64,000 nucleotides of DNA, taken from positions 5,461,189-5,525,188 of the forward strand of contig NC_079914.1 in NCBI RefSeq assembly GCF_024868665.1, read 5' to 3'. A model generated the notes under the pieces. That model saw only the letters and a program-made list of their open reading frames with translations, searched no databases and was not told the DNA's origin. The DNA comes from Triplophysa rosa (Eukaryota; Chordata; Actinopteri; Cypriniformes; Nemacheilidae). The position numbers and the translations under genes were made by a program. The stretch's first letter is position 1; each line of letters begins with the position of its first letter. Below are positions 58,299 to 64,000 of the stretch, one piece after another.

Positions 58299-60325
58299 GA
58301 ACAGTGGCACTGATGCCACAAAGTAAAAGTTCTGTAAATGTGGTCTCAGGTACCTGATTTACAGGCTCAGCCTACCTGCTTACTGGGCCTCCACCTTCCT
58401 GTCTTTAGTGACAGTTCTTCCTATATACCTCCTCTACCCCAACTACTATATTCCACTTTATATCATTTCAGAAAACCATTTTTGTTTATCATTATTTCTT
58501 TTAAGACTGAATGGTTTTGTAAGAGTATTATGTCGAAATGGGTCGCAGCTCATGTCATGTTCATCTTAATAACCTAGGGGGCTACTGAGCTGATTAAGAT
58601 GCTCTGAATTCCAGATGACAGCCAAGTTGTGACATTGAAAAGAGCGAGTCCACAAGGTAGATTGCAAAAATGTCATTTCCTGTGCTACATTTCAGAACTG
58701 TCCGTTTGTTAATCAATGGACTCAGAAGTTCATCACTATGATTTTGCTCAGGGTCCATAGATGTGATCCACTGGTCCAGCTGGAATTTTTTCCCATTTTT
58801 CATGTTTTTTTTATTTCTGGCTAGACTTCATAACAAATGGCTGCTTAAGTCATATTAATAAAATTAAAAGGCCATGACATATAGTATAATATTTCTTCTC
58901 CTTCTGTCCTCATTCTGCTTTTGAAATATTCTATATTCACGCTAGCAGAGTCTTTGTGCCTGCAGCTCAAACTAACAACAAGAATCAACTGGCCTTCTCT
59001 TATTACCTGTGCTTGACTCCATTACCTGAATCACATTTTAAGTAGAAAGCATTTACACCCACACTATAATCAACACATTCTCATTCCCGACTCGTCACAT
59101 ATTTACGCTCGGTCAGCGCCCTTCGGCGTCACTTTTGAACGTGCAGGGTACTCCTTTGGCTTTGTTTTTCGAAGTGCAGGGCATGCGAATTTCACCGTCA
59201 TTATGAAAATGTATATTAGATATAATTTGCAATGATGATGTTTCGGGGTTTAATTTAAGTTTAATGGCCAGGATAATTGTGTTTACATGACACGCCAGAC
59301 TGTGGATGATAATTATGTCTATTTAATAAACTCTGTGCACTACTCTGTGTTGTTCCTTTTCATCTCTGTATCTGCCTTGCATTAAGGACAGGTGTTTGTA
59401 TTTGATTATTCTACTTTTACCACCATTTGTTGAAACAGCCCATTCTTTTTTGGAGTGTAGCACCATGCTCCGCTTACCATTGTAAAAATCTAAATCTTGA
59501 TTAAGACCCGTAGAACCATCAAGGTTCAGAATTTCAGGATGGGAGTGGTAAGGTAGTTTGCACAATTAAGTGTATTTTGGGTTGTCGCCACTGGGTGGCA
59601 GTATGTTCACAGAGGGTCTTTAAAAAAACAACAAAACGTTGCAAAACGTTTTTTAAACGTAAACGGTGGTACGGTTGAACACCCTGTTGTGATGACGCAA
59701 GAGTTGAACTATGGCAGCTGAGAATGTTAAGCATATTTTATAATATGAGTAGCAAAGCCATGTTAAATTGCCAAAGCAGTGATGTCATGTGCCTGCGATG
59801 TCATGTGCCTGCACGCGCAAGGAAGTTATTGTGAGCATGCGCAGAATAAAAAAACTGTGAGTTCCCAGACTAAAGACACAGTGGCGGTCTGTTTTTCTCC
59901 CGTGAATATTAGCCATTAGCAAGTGTTAGCTAACCACTTGGGTGACTGTGTTAACCTGCTGCAGAAATGTCTAATGCTACAGAGAAGGCCATTCTTTGTG
60001 TTCTTTTTGAAGAATTTTCAGAGCCTGATGAAATCGGTATAAATACGTGTTGAATACTGCAAAATACATCTCTTCTAATATCTTCAATTGTTGCGCATAC
60101 CGAGCTGCAGCGGACACATTTAAACGACTTTACTTGGACCCATTTTGCGAGCTGTCTCTTTAATACCATGTGGGTTATATACATGTTGCTGCTGATTGGG
60201 CTGACATTCTTGACACACCCACCAAACAAGAGAAAATGTATCTCAAACCCTGTTGCACACCGTTGAAGACCGTTTCCAGGAAACGTGTCGTTCAACCCGG
60301 AAACCATAGCAAAATGTTGCGCACC
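58299..60325. other. No gene seen
   Basis: 3' flank of the ITIM gene, then unclassified sequence. An 18-bp direct repeat GATGTCATGTGCCTGC is present at 59781-59813. No domain is supported in the short frames. Confidence 0.4.
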
Positions 60326-60893
60326 TGTCACGGATGGCAGTGAGGAGAATCCAATTGCAGGCAGGCAGGTTTGCAGGGGTTAAGACAGGATTTATTATAA
60401 CAAAAAACACAAAACAAGAATCCCACGAGGGGGTGTAAACGAGAGCGAGAATACAATATAAGAAAACAGGGACGTAACTAACTAAACACTAAACTAAACA
60501 TAACTTGACAAACTAAACTAAACACTTACTAGACTAGACAGGACAATCCAAACTGGAACACGAACATGGAAAACAGGTGAGCACAGGATATATCAAAACG
60601 TAGAACATAGCAAAACGCAGCACAATCAATCAACGAGCACAGGACAATGAAACAAGAGGATCTTTTAAAAGGAACACAAACGAGGGATAATGACACAGGG
60701 CAGGTGGGAAACATTAGACATGGCAGGGAGGCAATACATGAAATGAGAGGGGCGGGGCCAATGACAAGACACGAGAAAGCACGAGATGTAAAAACATAAA
60801 CAACTCATGGCTTTCTCACAAAAAACCCAAGGGCGCTGTCCCGATCCTGCCACATGACTAGAAGTTCAGAAACAAGAAGGCAGAACCGTGACA
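60326..60893 (-). mobile_element. Solo LTR, 568 bp
   Basis: On the plus strand TGTCACGGATGG to AACCGTGACA, flanked by GCACC at 60321-60325 and 60894-60898. Orientation is minus, judged from the TTTATT (AATAAA complement) near 60390 and CCCCTGCAAACC-type end, matching the TGTCATGG family. An ACTAAA tandem run lies near 60481-60530. Confidence 0.92.
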
Positions 60894-60953
60894 GCACCGG
60901 TTTGAGCTTGAACATGCCGCAGGCGTTTCATTCACGTATAGAAAGGGTTGTTG

Positions 60954-61159
60954 CTAGAAGGGATACAGCTACAGCCAAAAGTGGTGCAAAATCTCACCAT
61001 ATAATTACAATAAATTACATTAGCTAACGCTACACCAACCGCAACCCTAAACCTAACCTTACAATATTAAAAAAATATTAATCAACTGTTTTCAGAGTGA
61101 CAAAAATTATGTGGTATTGAAGTGCGCATGCCCGGTGGAGGTAGCTGTATCCCTTCTAG
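60954..61159. mobile_element. MITE with 19-bp perfect inverted ends
   Basis: CTAGAAGGGATACAGCTAC (60954-60972) is the exact complement of 61141-61159. TATAGAAAGGG occurs directly repeated outside both ends (60938-60948 and 61169-61179). 206 bp, no coding capacity. The superfamily is unknown. Confidence 0.75.
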
Positions 61160-61646
61160 TCAAAACCTATAGAAAGGGGTCGTGGGGGAGGGAGCAGTTT
61201 ACGACAACCTACAATGTAAATGATGTCTTTCATTATATGTAATAAATAATCAACGTGCGTAAGATCGAATACAGGACTGGATATTAGATTATGTGTTCGT
61301 CAATTTGTATTCACGCCGATACATACAGGTCATACATTGTGGACAATGGGACATTGTGGTCCCATTGACTCTGGAGGGTAACGTTAAAGGTCATAGGAAT
61401 ATGGGACCTTCAGAATGAAACGGCTAGTCACAGGACGAGTATTCTCCTTAATAATGATATATGTTTTATCATTCGTACATATCAAGGGCATCGAGTTTCA
61501 GTATGCACTCTACGGACGTCTTCTATATCCAGCTACTGAAATATGCCTATAGCAGTACTGTATTTATAAACATAGTTTTTTTATTTATTACTTAACCGAT
61601 GGATGGATTTGACAAATTATTTCGAAAAAGTAATGAAGCCATTAAA

Positions 61647-61697
61647 TTGTGATCTGACGAGCAAACAGTAATTTGTGATCTGACGAGCAAACAGTAA
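61647..61697 (+). repeat. 25-bp direct repeat
   Basis: TTGTGATCTGACGAGCAAAC with five further bases occurs at 61647-61671 and 61673-61697, period 26. Confidence 0.95.
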
Positions 61698-61816
61698 TCA
61701 TAAATTTAAAATTAAAGAACAACAGATCGGACTGATTTCTCCCACTCGGAGCAATTTCAGGTTACACAAATACGACTGCATGACTGTTGAAGTGTTTTTA
61801 TTTTGGAGTTTACACA

Positions 61817-62246
61817 TTAAAGTGATAGATCACCCAATACAAAATTCTGTCATCAACCTCATGTCATTTCATACCTTTATAAATTACTTTTTTCTAATGA
61901 ACACAGAGAAAGATATTTGGAAGAATGTTAGCAATTTTCAATTCTGTGACATCATTAACTGCCATAGTAGGACAAATTAAATGGTCAAAGGTGCTCGACC
62001 AGAAGTGTTTGTTTTCCTAGATTCTTCAAAATATCTCACTTTGTGTTCAACAGAACAAAAAAAATATACAGTATTTCTTTTCCTATTATGGTAGTGGAAT
62101 ATGTCACAGAACTGAAAATGGCTAACATTTTTACAAATATCTTTCTCTGTGTTTAACAGAACAAAGAAATGTATACAGGTTTGTAACAACCTGAGGGTGA
62201 TTAAATGATGATAGAATTTTCATTTTTGAGTGAACTAGCCCTTTAA
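61817..62246. mobile_element. MITE with long inverted repeats
   Basis: The left half (TAAAGTGATAGATCACCC, ATTCTGTCATC, AACACAGAGAAAGATATTTG) is the imperfect complement of the right half (AAATATCTTTCTCTGTGTT, GATGATAGAATTTTCATTTT, AACTAGCCCTTTA). About 150 bp per arm. This is a widespread kind of cyprinid repeat. No transposase. Confidence 0.75.
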
Positions 62247-62884
62247 GGATGTTATAAACCATTTGTCAAAACAAGGTTCACACATACAATATCCGTATAT
62301 TAAATAGCCGTCACATGGTTGATAAAGTGCAGGAACGGATTAATAGATAATAGGGATTATTCCGTATTTAAACACAACTAAATATTTAGTGTAAGTCTAA
62401 AAATTTCATTTTAATAATTTATAATTGATGTTACATATTATTATTTTGTTGATGTTATAAACTGAGAGATCTGAAGGGACTGAAAGAGGAGCTCTGTACT
62501 ACGTGTTATGATTTTTATCATATCACCGTTGCTGGATTTGTTTTATGCTCACAGCTAACCTTCTGCTTCTGTACGGCGATACATTGAAAGACCAAGAAAG
62601 GTTGTTGTTTACAGTGTGCAAGTACTTTATAAAGAGTTAAAGTTGATAAAAAATCAATTTTGTTGAATTTAAATGAATTTTATATGCATTAAAGTTTCTT
62701 TTTTGCACCACAGTCATACGGGATAAAGTAATCCAGTACCTCAGAGATTATGTGTTTTTGTAGGCTAACCCGGAAGTAAGCGCTGCGCTGGTTCCCTCGA
62801 ACGAAAGCCTATGCATTTTTCCCACAGACTTTTGGAAGATTGCAAAAAATAATCTCTGTGATTAACAAAGGTATTTTGCTTTTT
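62247..62884. other. No gene seen
   Basis: AT-rich sequence with no recognisable feature before the SINE fragment. Confidence 0.4.
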
Positions 62885-62948
62885 TTTCCTGGGTTCGATC
62901 CCAGGGAATTGCACATACTTAGAAACAAATGTATAGGATAATGCAATG
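62885..62948 (+). mobile_element. SINE fragment (B box and body)
   Basis: CCTGGGTTCGATCCCAGGGA followed by ATTGCACATACTTAGAAACA and TATAGGATAATGCAATG, matching the SINE at 35879. Its tail is replaced by the Tc1 element, which inserted at a TA. Confidence 0.8.
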
Positions 62949-62950
62949 TA

Positions 62951-64000
62951 CACTCACCTAAAGGATTATTAGGATCACCTGTTCAATTTCTCATTAATGC
63001 AATTATCTAATCAACCAATCACATGGCAGTTGCTTCAATGCATTTAGGGGTGTGGTCCTGGTCAAGACAATCTCCTGAACTCCAAACTGAATGTCAGAAT
63101 GGGAAAGAAAGGTGATTTAAGCAATTTTGAGCGTGGCATGGTTGTTGGTGCCAGACGGGCCGGTCTGAGTATTTCACAATCTGCTCAGTTACTGGGATTT
63201 TCACGCACAACCATTTCTAGGGTTTACAAAGAATGGTGTGAAAAGGGAAAAACATCCAGTATGCGGCAGTCCTGTGGGCGAAAATGCCTTGTTGATGCTA
63301 GAGGTCAGAGGAGAATGGGCCGACTGATTCAAGCTGATAGAAGAGCAACTTTGACTGAAATAACCACTCGTTACAACCGAGGTATGCAGCAAAGCATTTG
63401 TGAAGCCACAACACGCACAACCTTGAGGCAGATGGGCTACAACAGCAGAAGACCCCACCGGGTACCACTCATCTCCACTACAAATAGGAAAAAGAGGCTA
63501 CAATTTGCACGAGCTCACCAAAATTGGACAGTTGAAGACTGGAAAAATGTTGCCTGGTCTGATGAGTCTCGATTTCTGTTGAGACATTCAAATGGTAGAG
63601 TCAGAATTTGGCGTAAACAGAATGAGAACATGGATCCATCATGCCTTGTTACCACTGTGCAGGCTGGTGGTGGTGGTGTAATGGTGTGGGGGATGTTTTC
63701 TTGGCACACTTTAGGCCCCTTAGTGCCAATTGGGCATCGTTTAAATGCCACGGCCTACCTGAGCATTGTTTCTGACCATGTCCATCCCTTTATGACCACC
63801 ATGTACCCATCCTCTAATGGCTACTTCCAGCAGGATAATGCACCATGTCACAAAGCTCGAATCATTTCAAATTGGTTTCTTGAACATGACAATGAGTTCA
63901 CTGTACTAGAATGGCCCCCACAGTCACCAGATCTCAACCCGATAGAACATCTTTGGGATGTGGTGGAACGGGAGCTTCGTGCCCTGGATGTGCATCCCAC
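62951..64000 (+). mobile_element. Tc1/mariner transposon, cut by the window edge
   Basis: Left end CACTCACCTAAAGGATTATT immediately after TA (62949-62950), inserted into a SINE. The right end lies outside the window. Confidence 0.9.
63099..64000 (+). CDS. Tc1-family transposase, partial, D-E spacing of 36
   Basis: 300 codons are visible from ATG at 63099, with no stop or frameshift, and continue past the edge. The N-terminal helix-turn-helix region is LSISQSAQLLGFSRTTISRV (about residues 24-43), followed by a GRK-type box (SCGRKC). Catalytic residues: D in AWSDESRF, D in FQQDNAPCH and E in LNPIEHLW. I count 36 residues between the second D and the E, two more than classical Tc1, because of the extra EHDNEF segment. 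This fits the DD36E (Incomer-type) group rather than DD34E. About 40 residues of the C-terminus are probably missing from view. Confidence 0.88.
   Translation, partial: MGKKGDLSNFERGMVVGARRAGLSISQSAQLLGFSRTTISRVYKEWCEKGKTSSMRQSCGRKCLVDARGQRRMGRLIQADRRATLTEITTRYNRGMQQSICEATTRTTLRQMGYNSRRPHRVPLISTTNRKKRLQFARAHQNWTVEDWKNVAWSDESRFLLRHSNGRVRIWRKQNENMDPSCLVTTVQAGGGGVMVWGMFSWHTLGPLVPIGHRLNATAYLSIVSDHVHPFMTTMYPSSNGYFQQDNAPCHKARIISNWFLEHDNEFTVLEWPPQSPDLNPIEHLWDVVERELRALDVHP

Noticed and set aside
63201..63751. Minus-strand frames in the right-hand Tc1
   Set aside because: They are antisense shadows of the plus-strand transposase, which has all catalytic motifs.

Overview
The window looks like a piece of a teleost fish nuclear genome, probably a cypriniform (inference). 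The evidence is spliced immunoglobulin-domain genes with GT-AG introns, and a dense mix of fish-type transposable elements: Tc1, hAT, DIRS, L2-like and Rex1/CR1-like LINEs, tRNA-derived SINEs and many Gypsy-like solo LTRs. No prokaryotic or CRISPR features are present.

The host content is a small cluster of single-V-domain membrane receptors in two families. Family 1 has five exons: a 25-nt signal-peptide exon, a V(J)-like exon, a stalk/transmembrane exon and two tail exons. Copies lie at 175-641 (-, cut by the window edge), 39316-39982 (+, only two exons left), 41157-42403 (-, one 2-bp frameshift) and 46630-48993 (-, intact, 211 aa). Family 2 has four exons: 11-nt start exon, signal exon, V exon, TM/tail exon. 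Copies lie at 4225-4653 (+, pseudogene), 25156-30037 (+, intact, 193 aa) and 57030-58298 (+, intact, 218 aa, with a canonical ITIM). I assembled these genes by matching splice sites and reading frames between paralogues; the flanks also show segmental duplication.

Layout: 0-4.6 kb holds the edge Ig gene, a nested and internally inverted LTR element with a 114-bp perfect palindrome, and the family-2 pseudogene. 4.65-6.9 kb holds a hAT remnant and an L2-like LINE. 12.5-14.1 kb is an apparently intact Tc1 (DD34E). 15.4-21.6 kb is a complete DIRS-type tyrosine-recombinase retrotransposon with inverted terminal repeats, an internal complementary region and open gag, RT-RNase H and recombinase frames. 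25.1-30.0 kb is the first intact family-2 gene. 35.9-39.3 kb contains a SINE, a hAT MITE with target-site duplication and a Rex1/CR1-like LINE. 39.3-49.0 kb is the family-1 array. 50.8-54.6 kb carries three solo LTRs with 5-bp target-site duplications. 57.0-58.3 kb is the ITIM-bearing family-2 gene. 60-64 kb has another solo LTR, two MITEs and a second Tc1 (D-E spacing of 36) running off the edge.

The genes probably act at the surface of immune cells as rapidly duplicating, possibly paired receptors: some copies carry an inhibitory tyrosine motif and others lack one. This function is inferred from architecture only.
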